64,000 bases of DNA from Lepidostoma basale (taxonomy: Eukaryota; Arthropoda; Insecta; Trichoptera; Lepidostomatidae). The position numbers and the translations under genes are program-made. Positions within the stretch are counted from its first letter, which is position 1; each line of letters opens with the position of its first letter. The DNA lies in assembly GCA_022606425.2 (NCBI GenBank), contig JAHDVF020001320.1, positions 620,001 through 684,000 on the forward strand. Direction: 5' to 3'. Under the pieces are notes generated by a model. The model was not told the DNA's origin and did not search any database. It saw only the letters and a list, made by a program, of their open reading frames with translations. Of this stretch, positions 45,136 to 55,601 are shown in pieces.

Positions 45136-45143
45136 CTTTAAAC

Positions 45144-46254
45144 CATAGGTTCTCAACCTTTTTAGGATCACCGCCCCCTTAACATAAAAAAATCTACTAT
45201 CCCACAATAATTTAACAAAATATTAATTCAACATGGTTATACATTGTCTATATCTATTTATAATCACAAATTAAATAGATTATCAAATGTATCAAAAATG
45301 TTTATGTTTGGAATAACTAACTAACTATCACGCCATCTCCCGGAGGGGTAGGCAGAACGAATGGACTAACATACTTCCCTTGATTCCTCAACATTCATAC
45401 ATCGTATGATGCTCGCACGTCGATTTCTCCGACTCCTTACGTGACCGACATTTATTATTTGATTTATTTGATCGTACCACGTATTCCTCGGCTTTCCCTT
45501 ATGTCTTGCTCCATTCACGTGGTTTACGTGTATTTTCTTCACCATTCTATCTTAATTCATCATTTCCATGTGTCCAAATCATCTTAACGACCCTTGCATT
45601 ATTTTGTTTATAACACTGTCATTCGCACCACATTCACTTCTTACATTTGCATTTGAAACTCTATCATATAAAGATTTACTTCACATTCGTCTTAGAGATC
45701 TCATTTCTACTGCATTGCTTCTTATGTCAGTTCCGTGCTTTTCTTACAAACATAAAGGTCGGCACAAGAACACCATTATGAAATGCCATCTTAGCTTTTT
45801 GGATGCGCTATTGTTTGCGATAACAACTTTCCAAAGTCAATCATTTACTCTGTTGCCTGTCCTAGCCCTTCTTTCAAAATCCTTCTCCACTATCCCATCC
45901 TCTGTAAATATACTTCGTAAATAAACAAATTCATCAACTCGTTCCAGATTTTCACCGTTCACGCTAGTGTTGCAGAATGTCATGCTTTCTTCTTCGAAAA
46001 TCATTACCTTGAACTTATACGCATTCATCATCAAAACGTATCGCTTGCATACCTCATACATACTAGACACCAGGGCCTGTACATGTTTAGATCGATTCGG
46101 AAACTGTTTACTAGTGAAAATAGCATTATAAAAGTATTTCATTTTTACTTATACATAAGCCACGGTCGCCCTTCTTGACTGCCTCAACGCCCCCATTTTT
46201 GTACAGTTTCAGCGCCCCCTGGGGAGCCGGTACCGCCCCCGTTGGAAACCTATG
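45144..46254. mobile_element. hAT-like element with 8-bp duplications, carrying a nested RTE-a
   Basis: Inverted ends CATAGGTTCTCAAC and CATAGGTTTCCAAC. Flanks CTTTAAAC (45136-45143) and CTTTAACC (46255-46262) differ at one base, fitting the 8-bp duplication of hAT elements. Without the RTE the element is about 300 bp with C-rich subterminal runs and no transposase. Confidence 0.72.
45316..46100 (-). mobile_element. RTE-a copy inside the hAT-like element
   Basis: Tail at 45316. Minus frame 46142-45837 includes VQALVSSMYEVCKRYVLMMN, MIFEEESMTFCNTSVNGENL and RVDEFVYLRSIFTEDG. It stops just short of YADD. Confidence 0.85.
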
Positions 46255-46262
46255 CTTTAACC

Positions 46263-47047
46263 GCTTGAATATTAAATAATAATGTTCATATTAAATTACA
46301 TAATAATAATAATATTCAAGTTACTAGTACTTTGTTTTTTAATCTTTTATATCTTACAAACAACATCTAATAAGCGTTATGGCAAACCACTTTCTTTTTA
46401 ATTTGTTTTTCAGTTGAAATAAATATTGTAATATTACTGAGTACCTCTTTCAAAGAATGCAATAACTATGAAGCACACGTATAATAATGTACGAGAATGT
46501 AAATATTGCAATATATTTAAGTATTACAGTATTTTTATCCAAGTTGCGCAAGGTTATTATTTATTGTTGGGTAACATCCAGTGATTATTAATTCTCATAC
46601 AAATGAACAAACATACAGTTAAATAAATAGAGTCGGTTACCCATCGGTTAACCGAAGCTGTTATAGGACCCAGCGGTGCCCTTTCGTCAGCTTCGCTCAT
46701 ACAGTCCCTAGGCGCACCCACCGTCCACGCTGGACTTACTTTAACTGGGGAATGCACGATTCTAGAAAAATAAGCAAAAGGCAAAAGGGTATCCAGGCCA
46801 CATTTAATCTAGTATAATTTCTATTCACTTCTATGTCCAAATCTCACGAAACAGAGCAAAATATGGTACATGAGATTATGGCCTACCATAAAATTATTCA
46901 GACAGATATTGGTAATGGTGGGACAGAGTGTAGGATGGAAGTGAAAACGTGAATAGATTTTAAAAAATCGTAAGGAAAAAGAGAAAACACTAGTCATGGA
47001 AATTAGGGGAAGTAACATAGGGAACCTAACATTTGACACATGGTCAC
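46263..47047. other. Unassigned sequence
   Basis: AT-rich, with a GC-richer block at 46630-46790 (minus frame 46784-46557, 75 codons, no motif). Confidence 0.35.
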
Positions 47048-47265
47048 AAACATCACGACGCCTCTCCGAAATGATACAAATAAAGAATGGACCGCCATAC
47101 TGTTCTTGTTTGGCATACTCCTTTCGCTTCCTCAACATTCATACATCGTGTCATGCACGCACGTCGATTTCTCCGACTTCTCACGTGGCCGACATTTAAT
47201 AATTGATTTTTTTGATCGTGCCACTTTTTCCTTGGTCTTCCTTGGTAATATATACTTTCTTCAAT
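47048..47265 (-). mobile_element. RTE-a 3' fragment
   Basis: Lacks the GTTA tail but keeps the last ~200 bp of coding sequence. Confidence 0.65.
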
Positions 47266-47324
47266 ACTCTAAAAAAAAGAATATATTATATAATAATATA
47301 TTTTAATTTCAATTGTTTTTAATT

Positions 47325-47555
47325 CATAAAAAACTGTTAAATTATAAAACTCTGTATTTATGTATTAAAATTTTATTTTTATTTTTCGCGACAGCTGTTT
47401 CGTCAACTTATGTTGACATCATCAGGTGTTACAATAATATATCAACTGTTAAATTTTCGCAATTTTTCGAACCTTTATGTGTTTTTGTATTTATGTAAAA
47501 ACATAGTTTTATAATTTAACAGTTTATAATGTTGAAGTATCATGTAGTTTCGGCC
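47325..47555 (-). repeat. Family A element with a single core
   Basis: 'aactgttaaattataaaac' at the left and 'tttaacagtttataatgttg' at the right bound a minus-strand core; end block 'gttttggccaaaac' as in other copies (here written 'gtttcggccaaaac'). Confidence 0.7.
47390..47425 (-). ncRNA. Hammerhead-like motif, family A
   Basis: Minus strand: CTGATGA, T, GTCAAC-ATAA-GTTGAC (six pairs), GAAA, ACAGCTGT, C. Core fully conserved. Confidence 0.6.
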
Positions 47556-48171
47556 AAAACAATTGACTATATTCTTAATTCGGGTCCTATGAATATTCAA
47601 TATTCCGATTTCAAACCTTCATTTTAAATTGTGTAGTTATAACACAACACCGTTACGCGTGTGATTTTTACCAAAGTGAAGGAAATGTTATCTGTGAGTA
47701 AGAAAGTATCTAATGATCGATTCCGCATTCTATAGATCAAGAACCAAACTTTTTATCCCCTTGGTCCATGCATACCCCTTGTGTCCCTATACAATCGTGA
47801 TGTCGCATAATTTGCGTAAACTGCGAGTCAAACGGATCGGTCCGGCCGCTGCCGCGTGCGTGTGACGGCGGCCTAACGTGAGTGCGGGCGGTCATTATTC
47901 CATTCCCTGCAGACAAAATTTTCAATTGCGAGAACGCAACTTCAACGGCCTGAAAGTTCCGCAGTTATGTGTGAAAATAACAAGAGCTCCACGCAGTCCG
48001 CCTCGCCTCGCGATGATAACTCTCACGCTAGGGATGTGCTATCCAAATTATTCATAAAAAAAAAGTACGGCGTATGTAAGTACTGATTCCTGCTTCGAAA
48101 ACATTCTTTCAATTTTTATTCACATTATTTGTTTGATAAATTTATTAAATAACAATAATGTCATTTAGATG
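47556..48171. other. Unassigned sequence with GC-rich core
   Basis: 47820-47900 and 47985-48020 are CpG-rich. No ORF or repeat supported. Confidence 0.3.
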
Positions 48172-48262
48172 GTCTTCGTGGCAGAGTGGCAATAGCTATG
48201 ACTGTCACACCGAAGGTCCCGTGTTCTATTCCCGGCGACAATAGTGTGATTCTTATGATTAC
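48172..48262 (+). mobile_element. SINE3 head
   Basis: tRNA-like: A-box-like 'tggcagagtgg' and B-box-like 'gtgttctattccc' with tRNA spacing, then 'gacaatagtgtgattctt'. Interrupted by family F at about 48262. Confidence 0.65.
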
Positions 48263-48325
48263 ACTGGATTTTTTCTAAAGAAAACACTGTTTAATATTCC
48301 ACTATACTATATTTATAGAATACAC

Positions 48326-48355
48326 AACATGTTTCGGAGTTACCTCCATCTTCAG
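48326..48355 (-). ncRNA. Hammerhead-like motif, family F
   Basis: Minus-strand twin of 48387-48416 with the same core and hairpin. Confidence 0.55.
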
Positions 48356-48386
48356 GTGTAAATATACGACTGTCGTATATTTACAC

Positions 48387-48416
48387 CTGAAGATGGAGGT
48401 AACTCCGAAACATGTT
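48387..48416 (+). ncRNA. Hammerhead-like motif, family F, with complete stem I
   Basis: CTGAAGA, extra T, GGAG-GTAA-CTCC, GAAA, ACATGT, T. Upstream ATATTTA-CAC pairs with downstream GTG-(loop)-TAAATAT: three pairs next to the core, an internal loop, then seven pairs. That is the shape of a natural type I hammerhead. Confidence 0.62.
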
Positions 48417-48421
48417 GTGAA

Positions 48422-48905
48422 GTCTATAAATATAGTATAGTGGAATATTAAACAGTGTTTTCTTTAGAAAAAATCCAGTGTAATTACAATGTAATTCCAG
48501 TGTTAACGCCTTAACTTTCAAGAAATTGATTCTTATGAATTCACGTGACAATAAAATGGCGATAGATTATCTATATATCACATGTCATGATAATCAAAAT
48601 GAGCCCTACTCTTTATATCGATTTGACCACGCTCTAATGATGTAAAGAGCCATTCAACAAAATGATAAATGGCTCTTTACATCATTAGAGCGTGGTCAAA
48701 TCGATGTAAAGAGTAGGGCTCATTTTGATTATCATGACATGTGATATATAGATAATCTATCGCTATTTTATTGTCACGTGAATTCATAAGAATCAATTTC
48801 TTGAAAGTTAAGGCGTTAACACTGGAATTACATTGTAATTACACTGGATTTTTTCTAAAGAAAACACTGTTTAATATTCCACTATACTATATTTATAGAC
48901 TTTTA
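48422..48905. repeat. 480-bp near-perfect palindrome
   Basis: Arms of roughly 230 bp (about 48422-48652 and 48676-48905) around 'caacaaaatgataaa'. The arms combine the family F outer arm and the SINE3 body ('cacgtgacaataaaatgg', 'agagcgtggtcaaatcgat'). Differences between arms are very few. Confidence 0.9.
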
Positions 48906-48949
48906 CATCATTAGTTCTTATTGACTTCGTAAGTAAAGTGATGATGTTA

Positions 48950-49260
48950 TGGAAACGGAACCAAAATAAATTATGAAAACCAAAAAAATATTTTACAAAA
49001 TTTATTTATTATTATATGTTTAGTGTGCTTCCACTTGTGTTTATCGTCGGCCGGTTTCGGCAGCTTGCTACCATCTTCTGGTCTGCCATCCTCACCAGAA
49101 GATGGCAGCAAGCTGCCGAAACTGGTCGACGATAAACACAAGTGGACACACACTAAATACCTACTCATATATAATATTAAAGAAATTTTTTATCCATTTT
49201 TTTTTTGTTTTCATTATTTAAAATGAACTTCTACCAAGAAATTTCAATAAAAAATATTAA
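48950..49260. repeat. Family D foldback element
   Basis: Cores at 49050-49080 (minus) and 49096-49127 (plus), arms with 'cttccacttgtgttta' / 'taaacacaagtgg'. Confidence 0.75.
49096..49127 (+). ncRNA. Hammerhead-like motif, family D
   Basis: CAGAAGA (U4 to A), T, GGCAGC-AA-GCTGCC, GAAA, ACTGGT, C. One stem III base differs from ACCGGT. Confidence 0.42.
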
Positions 49261-49607
49261 TTATTTGGAACCAAAATACATATAACTTATACAGTAACTA
49301 AGGAAACTTAGTATTTCAAATATACTGCACTTCCTTTAGTGTTTACTTTACTCTCAAAGCAACTACATTCATTAACAATAACATTTTTAACATTACTAAA
49401 ATAGGTGAAAATAACATCTAGTGTCACAAGTTACGTTTAATCTCTCCAAAACATGTGACCTAAATTACAATCGTTTGACTACAAAACGAGAATTCCAATG
49501 TACTCGTATATATTGGTGATTTTCAACATTCTTTAACGTTATCAGCATTCTGTATAATTCGCCCATTGGCATTAGCCAGACTACACCTAGTACCTTAAAC
49601 CACAAAC

Positions 49608-49710
49608 AACCGTTGTCGTCCACTGCTGGACATAGGCCTTCCCTATACTTCTACACTTATCCCTGTCTTAAGCCTTTCGCATCCGATCACCAGCAAATTT
49701 TCGAATAGCA
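49608..49710 (-). mobile_element. GAA-family 3' end
   Basis: 'gtccactgctggacatagg' and the following ~80 bp, the standard 3' end in reverse. Confidence 0.65.
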
Positions 49711-50124
49711 ATATTTCGCCTATGCACATTGGAAGGCTCTAACTAAGGCAAGACTTAAAATTTCCATCGGCGTCTTTCAATTTTTTCATCTAAATTTTCT
49801 CATTTCTATGCATGCTACGTTTTAAATTTTAGAAACGTCACTTTTACTTAAGATTTCATAGACTAAGGGCGAGATTAACGTCGATAATTCTCAAGTTCTG
49901 CTTTACATTTGTTTTTAAAAAATTAACAACAACAATATAAAATCTTCGAAGATGCAGTCCGTATAAATCTTCATGAAATAATTAATAACATTTCTCTCTT
50001 TTCTGGGTCCAAATCGGGAGTTAGAAAAATCGACAGTGGAAGAGACTAGAGTAGAGAAACATCTGTATTTTTCTTCAAAAATACGTCGTGATGATTAGTT
50101 ATGTCGTTAATTACTTACTTACTT
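49711..50124. other. Unassigned, with a possible RTE scrap at 50025-50105
   Basis: 'aaaaatcgacag' and 'cgtcgtgatgattagtta' loosely match the RTE 3' end. Confidence 0.3.
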
Positions 50125-50690
50125 AAACAGCCGTTATCGTCCACTGCTGGACATAGGCCTCCCCCATACTTCTCCACCTATTCCTGTCTTGTGCCTTTCG
50201 CATCCAATCGCCAGCATTTCTTCTAGTGTCATCGGACCATCGTGTGGGGGGTCTCCCTCTGTTTCTTTTGCGGGGTCTCCACTCCACCACCCTTCTAGTC
50301 TATCTATCGTCTACCAATATGGCAACATGTCCCGCAAATGACCATTTAAGCTTAGCTACCCTTTCGACGACATTTGTTACTACCGACCTTCTCCGTTTTT
50401 TCAGTATTTCTTATCCGGTCTGAGAGTCTTACATGTAACATGGCTTTTTCGTGTTTAATCTGCGCTACACGGAGTCTCCTTATGGTCGACTTAGTGAGGG
50501 TTAGCGTTTCTGCTCAATATGTCGCATTGATAATACATTTTGCGTTTCAGACATTGGGGAATGTTACTATCAAAGAACTTTTTCAGATTACCATATGCCC
50601 CCCACCCAAGACCGATTCTCCTCTGAAGCAGTCTGATTATCTCCGGAAAGTAAGATGTTGTGACCGGTACTTTTATTAAGTAGGTGCTGT
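50125..50690 (-). mobile_element. GAA-family RT fragment
   Basis: Standard 3' end at 50128, then minus-strand WRPRKRNRGRPP-like and RWSDDTR-like codons, AGHVAILVDD-like, and further degraded sequence to 50690. Confidence 0.75.
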
Positions 50691-51572
50691 TACTTACCTA
50701 CTTTAAAAACTTTAAAACATTGATATTTAATACTTTCCTTAAACCCCACAAACAATTTGAGCACTATGCAATAACAAACTTCCTGAATTAGGATCCATTC
50801 TGCATAACACAATTCACCGCCACTACAAATTCACCCATCAAAAATTCACGCCCCCATATTTTAAGAGTAAACTCTTTTTTAACTAATTGCTGAGTTGCCG
50901 AATGATTTCAGTCAAGTTTACAATGCCACGACGTGAAATTGCGTTCTTGGGGAGGCATTCGCATACCGGTTTCATATACGGGTTTATACAATCAAAATAG
51001 TTCATTATTTATACAGGGCCCTCCTCAAAAATACCTCTTGCGGAATTCCAAATACTTTAATAGGGTCGATTCGTCCCACTGTTTTAGATGTGGGAAAGCG
51101 CGTATCCATTTTCCTTTGAAGTTTTTTCTGGGATAAACAGTATTTTGGTCCTTGAATTATGTATATAATAAGACAAATATTTTCGTGTCTTCCGTGCTGG
51201 TATACCTCGAACATTATTATTTTTATTTCTCCGCTTAACCTAATTCGCTTTTCTTCTCCATTGGTTTCCTCTCAAAAACGTGCGCTTTAAATTGGACCGT
51301 ACCTCAATGCGGCTTCCTGGGAATAGATAATCACAGTGGTTTCCCGTTGCCTTCTTTGGTGGGTTTTTAATGTGGGGGTCGGCTTTTCTTAACTGGGTAT
51401 GTATATTCGATTGTCTGGCATCGACCATTCCCTCACTGACATTATCACTGATGGTAATGTCAGTGATCACATTGCCCGAAGTTCGCAGGACCTAAAGAAC
51501 ACTCATAGACGGTGGTGAATAGGGCTTCTTGCTATTGCTGCCAATGATATGCAGCTAGTTTTTTGTGATATT
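50691..51572. other. Unassigned sequence
   Basis: 51325-51360 ('cttcctgggaatagataatc') resembles 13155-13215. 51433-51444 and 51455-51466 form a perfect 12-bp hairpin (TCACTGACATTA). Confidence 0.4.
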
Positions 51573-52103
51573 TTATAAAAGTGTCGGGGTTAAATGCATA
51601 ACCCATATAAGCGGAATTCGACACTGAACCAGCATTTTTCATGATGAAATATATGACACGAATAACCGAAAAACGACTGACTCAGGACCTACTTATCAAA
51701 ACTGATGATTCTAGGGCCCAGATTTATTCAGTTTGGTCACTAGGTCACTAGAGCAGGGCATCGTGTACAGAGGCAAGCAAAGCATATAAAAGCGGTACTC
51801 CCGACCACCCAATACGTCAATCAGTATTGCGACTTCTAACCGACACGAGTCTACGCCGTCAAGTCTACGTACGAGAAATCTCCGACCTTCCTACCGAGCT
51901 ACGCAACTGTCTGCACTGCTACGCCACGTAACTTCCGACGAGTCTTCGCTCAAGCCAACCGACGCTACTGCCCAGTGAACCATCAGCCCCAGCTGCTATC
52001 GACGTCCAGGCGCACGCTCCATCACGAGTACATAATACTGTTAACGTATGATTACTTGTGACCTGCAATAAACGCTGAAACCTCCACTGCTTTTAACTCA
52101 CAC
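51573..52103 (+). mobile_element. Possible solo LTR
   Basis: TGTCGGGG at the start, TATAAAAG at 51786, a GC-richer transcribed-looking stretch and AATAAA at 52069, with a CACACCACA end. The layout fits an LTR, but target duplication, second LTR and coding parts are not seen. Confidence 0.4.
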
Positions 52104-52199
52104 CACATCCCCCAAAGAAGTAATATCAGAGAAGCACGAATGGGAATCCCTGAAGCTAACCGTTAGTCCCAGGCAACTCTTAAAGTCAATGTCAATTAA

Positions 52200-52360
52200 A
52201 ACAGATAAATAATAATTTACGACTCAGGATAACTTGCTGTTTTGTTACATTTCACACTATAATTTGTTGATAATTTGTTGTTTATTTACATTTGATAATG
52301 CCTTAGACATGCGAAACATGTCATTCGCATATTGTTTCCATTCGTATTGATTGTTATTTT
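52200..52360 (+). repeat. Family E half-element
   Basis: Core 52292-52322 and flank 'ccattcgtattgatt'. Confidence 0.55.
52292..52322 (+). ncRNA. Hammerhead-like motif, family E (U3/A8 variant)
   Basis: TTGATAA, T, GCC...GC hairpin (weak), GAAA, ACATGT, C. Confidence 0.38.
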
Positions 52361-52726
52361 ATATGATATTTATGTGCCTTGATACGTTTTATTTCATACT
52401 TTGTATTAATTTGATTATTGTCGGACTTTATAATAGCTAATTGTGACACGTAATAAGTTTGTACTGTTAAAATTATACAAGTTTTTCGTTTATAATTATA
52501 AAGAATTTTGTCAGGTGTAAAAATAAAATTTTCATTTGTTCCAATGACAATTTGAATAATTTATTCAATATTATTTTAAAGGTATTGCTGGTGTTAGATT
52601 GCTTTAAGTGCCTAATTACAGCTTATTTAAAAAACGGTGGGTGCGTGTAACATAAATTAAATAAACACAAAAGTCCTGATCGTCCATGTCAACAAGTGCA
52701 CCATCTAAAATGAACACTATGAAACT

Positions 52727-52868
52727 AACTAACTAACTAACCATCATGCCGTCTCCCCGAAGGGATAGGCAGAAAGAATGGACTGCCACACTTTTCTTTC
52801 CTGACATATTTCTCCCGCTTCCTCAACATTCATACATCGTGTCATGCACGCGCGTCGATTTCTCTGAC
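52727..52868 (-). mobile_element. RTE-a 3' fragment nested in SINE2
   Basis: Short 5'-truncated copy; ATGAACA occurs on both sides (near 52710 and 52876), a likely target duplication. Confidence 0.72.
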
Positions 52869-53067
52869 TCCTCACATGAACATTACATGTTAAAATATTT
52901 TTATTTTGTTATTTTATTTTATGTCATTGTATTTCATATGATTTGTTTTAGATTTATTTTGTGGATGTTGGACGATCGAAGTGTGCGTGGGAGATGCCTA
53001 TTGGTGGCGATGAGGTTAGCAACCCATCACACCGCGTCTCCCGTGGGGCGAAAAGAGAAGGATGGAG

Positions 53068-53268
53068 AATAATCGGGTGGTGGTCTAGGGGATAGAACGC
53101 TTGGCTCCTGATCCAGGGGACATGGGTTCACGCCTGGACACGACCAGATTCCTTCTTCATAATAATGAGCTATTTTCTGCTCACATTGAAGATTGTAAAA
53201 TAAATTCTAATATCATTGATTAAAATCCTTGGCATTAGTCTTTTTTTTAAAAAGAAAGAAAAAAAGGA
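53068..53268 (+). mobile_element. SINE1 copy nested in SINE2
   Basis: Head 'gggtggtggtctagggg', B-box-like 'gggttcacgcctgg', body and A/T-rich tail; inserted in 'gatgga|gtgcc' of the SINE2 box. Confidence 0.8.
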
Positions 53269-53355
53269 GTGCCGCATCGGTTAAAGTGTGACAGTCCATT
53301 ATTTCTGCCTACCCTTTCCAGGAGACGGCGTGATGGTTAGTTAGTTAGTTAGTTG

Positions 53356-54269
53356 TTTTAAAATATTCTTACTGGCCACTCACAAAGCGAGCTGGACATT
53401 GATGCATTCATCTGAAATTTCAAGAAGCAATAGACTGTCCAAATGTCATAATTCCGAGACCGAACGTTCTAGAGTTTTTTATCGCTTCAGAAAAATGGAT
53501 GCCTGCCTCGCCGCTTTATTGTAAAGATACATAAATACGAAGTAAATGACTTGCAAATAAATAGGCTCGTTTGGAACCGTTCTCTGTTTGAAAAGTGAGA
53601 CGAGATGTGTTTAATTCAGTTTAAATAGTTTGACTTCCCGCGGTATTTCGCCAAGGTACACAGTCGAGGGAACGCTAGCTTACCGAAACCTCGAAGTATA
53701 CGAATTTCGCATTCGCTATTTCCGCACACACGGTTTGCCCTTTGGTCCTTCTTATAACAGCATTTGAAATACTGTCGTACATCTTTTTACCACAAATTGC
53801 TTTTTGCGCCTGTTGCGTTCTTCACTTCCATACGTAATTTCCATTTGATAAAACATGTCAAAATTTTGTTTTTTCGCGATCCTTTAATTCGCGGTTTCTG
53901 GCTACGATGGAGTAATCTCTCCCAGGAAGAATTACTTTATGAAATGTCGTGATGCGCCCTGTTCCAATGACACCAACAACACAGTTGCCAAGTCCAACTC
54001 TCTATCATCCACGAGTGATTTCTTAGATCCCGAGAACCCTAGGCAATCGGGTGATCTCTGACTTAGAAAATAGAGAGTCGACGAATGGCGAATTTCCATC
54101 GTCATAAAACTATATTCATCAAGATAAGGAAAGACAGCCCCTTCTAAAAATCTTCCAGGTAATTCAAAGGAAAACTTGCATTCTTAAAATAATAGATGAC
54201 ATTCTTAAATAATCTTATAAATAGGTGGCATTAACACGCAAAATGAGATTATTTTAAATTAATGAATTA
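53356..54269. other. Mostly unassigned; RTE scrap at 53745-53835
   Basis: 53745-53835 matches the YDRISNA-region of RTE-b on the minus strand. The rest is unassigned. Confidence 0.4.
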
Positions 54270-54337
54270 TCATTGCGATAACTTGGGAAAAGATATTCAA
54301 GAGAATCTGGATATCTTTTCCCAAGTTATCGCTATGA
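54270..54337. other. Strong 22-bp perfect hairpin
   Basis: Arms 54275-54296 and 54311-54332 are exact reverse complements (GCGATAACTTGGGAAAAGAT-type), loop of 14 bases. TCAT and ATGA extend the stem past one mismatch. It is about the size of a pre-miRNA stem, but could equally be a mini-foldback. Confidence 0.7.
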
Positions 54338-55599
54338 AAATGAATCAATCCATGACCCAAAGTCCCGAGCGACCTTTGAAAAAGAAATGCCTATTCTCAA
54401 ATGATAGTCGATGTCGGGAGAACCTAACATGATACCGGGAGAAGAAGAAGAAACAAAATCGGTTTAAAATGTTTAACTCTCCATCTTTATGTTTACATCA
54501 ATGTGGGATGATAACCTTTCGAAATATATCTGTACTAAACAGTGTTATGATGAAATGAAGTTTTGTCATATAACTTTTTTTTAATCTAATTTATTTTTAA
54601 TCTATTATTGATGTTTGCTCATTCAAATTCGACAAGTTTCGCAACAATTATAATACAGAGGCTATCCAACTTCTTGACATTAAATCTAATCTCCCCAAAC
54701 GAAGCTCTTAAAAACAAAAAATATTATTCTGGTATGTACTTGAACAGAGTCCTGAAGATGTTCTTGGAATTATGACCTGGTGCGGCAGCTAAATCATTAC
54801 ATTGTAGGAATAAATATAGCACATAGCCCAACAACCATTCATATCAAGAAGGTCTGGCATGGATTGGCCACGTAATGTGTTGAAGCTTTAACGCAATCCT
54901 GGAATCGCATTTCTCTCCGTATTCACGGTATTCGGGCGAGCACAATAAAGCGCGCTGGAAGAGGGTAGCCTCGCAGTGTATATCACGGTCTGTTATTTGA
55001 ATTTCCCGCCAAATGTGTTCCGCGGCAGTACAGTCGGTATAACGCTGATGGAGGTTTTAGAGCATATCCCCGCAGCGCACGATCCGCAGCGGCGGCCATG
55101 CGATCTTCTCAAAAAATCTGTAGTTGCGCATGCAGTCACGACTGATTATATCACATTTCCGGCGAATCTCGAAGAGTCTCCGCAAGGTTTACTATGCCGC
55201 AAGGGCGAATCAGTTTATGTGGAAATGGGCTCTTACTTTATGCCGTTCCGAATTACTTTTATCTTCAGATGAAGGCGGAAAACACACTTTCACTCTCCTG
55301 TTCGTATAAATGATCAAAATAAATTTCTCAGAAATATAATAATGTTTTGAAAGCTTGTTACACATATACCTACATTATTTATGTGACACCCATATATTTT
55401 ATATTATAATATATTCATATACTGATATCTTAATTCTTAACCGTCGGTTTTTTTTTTTTTTACTTAGGTACACTCGACAAATTAAAATTTTATATATTTA
55501 TTTAGAAACTAGAGCCAAAACCATACTGAAATATCTTCTATGTATGTGTCGTATATTTTTAACACATATGTGGTGTGTAATTTATCTTTTACAATCCAT
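54338..55599. other. Unassigned sequence with a GC-richer block
   Basis: A GAA tail at 54435-54455 may be a 3' scrap. 54950-55280 is CpG-rich with overlapping 98- and 61-codon frames but no motifs. Confidence 0.35.
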
Positions 55600-55601
55600 A
55601 T

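Larger units (their letters stand above)
48262..48485. repeat. Family F foldback element
   Basis: Near-perfect palindrome centred on 'cgactgtcg' (48367-48375), arms from 'acactggattttttctaaag' outward, with a core in each arm. Confidence 0.85.
52530..53355 (+). mobile_element. SINE2 copy with two nested insertions
   Basis: 5' end 'ccaatgacaatttgaata', then an RTE-a insert (52727-52868), the middle with GC-rich box (52980-53065), a SINE1 insert (53068-53268), and the RTE-type 3' end with (GTTA)n. Removing both inserts restores the order seen in 31886-32330. Confidence 0.82.

Noticed and set aside
48172..48262. tRNA gene
   Set aside because: A- and B-box-like elements are present, but no cloverleaf can be drawn and the same head is found with a SINE body at 23745-23895.
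53068..53140. tRNA gene in the SINE1 head
   Set aside because: Four dispersed copies with the same non-tRNA body; acceptor stem not preserved.
54976..55272. 98-codon ORF in a CpG-rich block
   Set aside because: No recognisable domain and two frames are open at once, as GC-rich DNA often gives; kept only as a compositional note.
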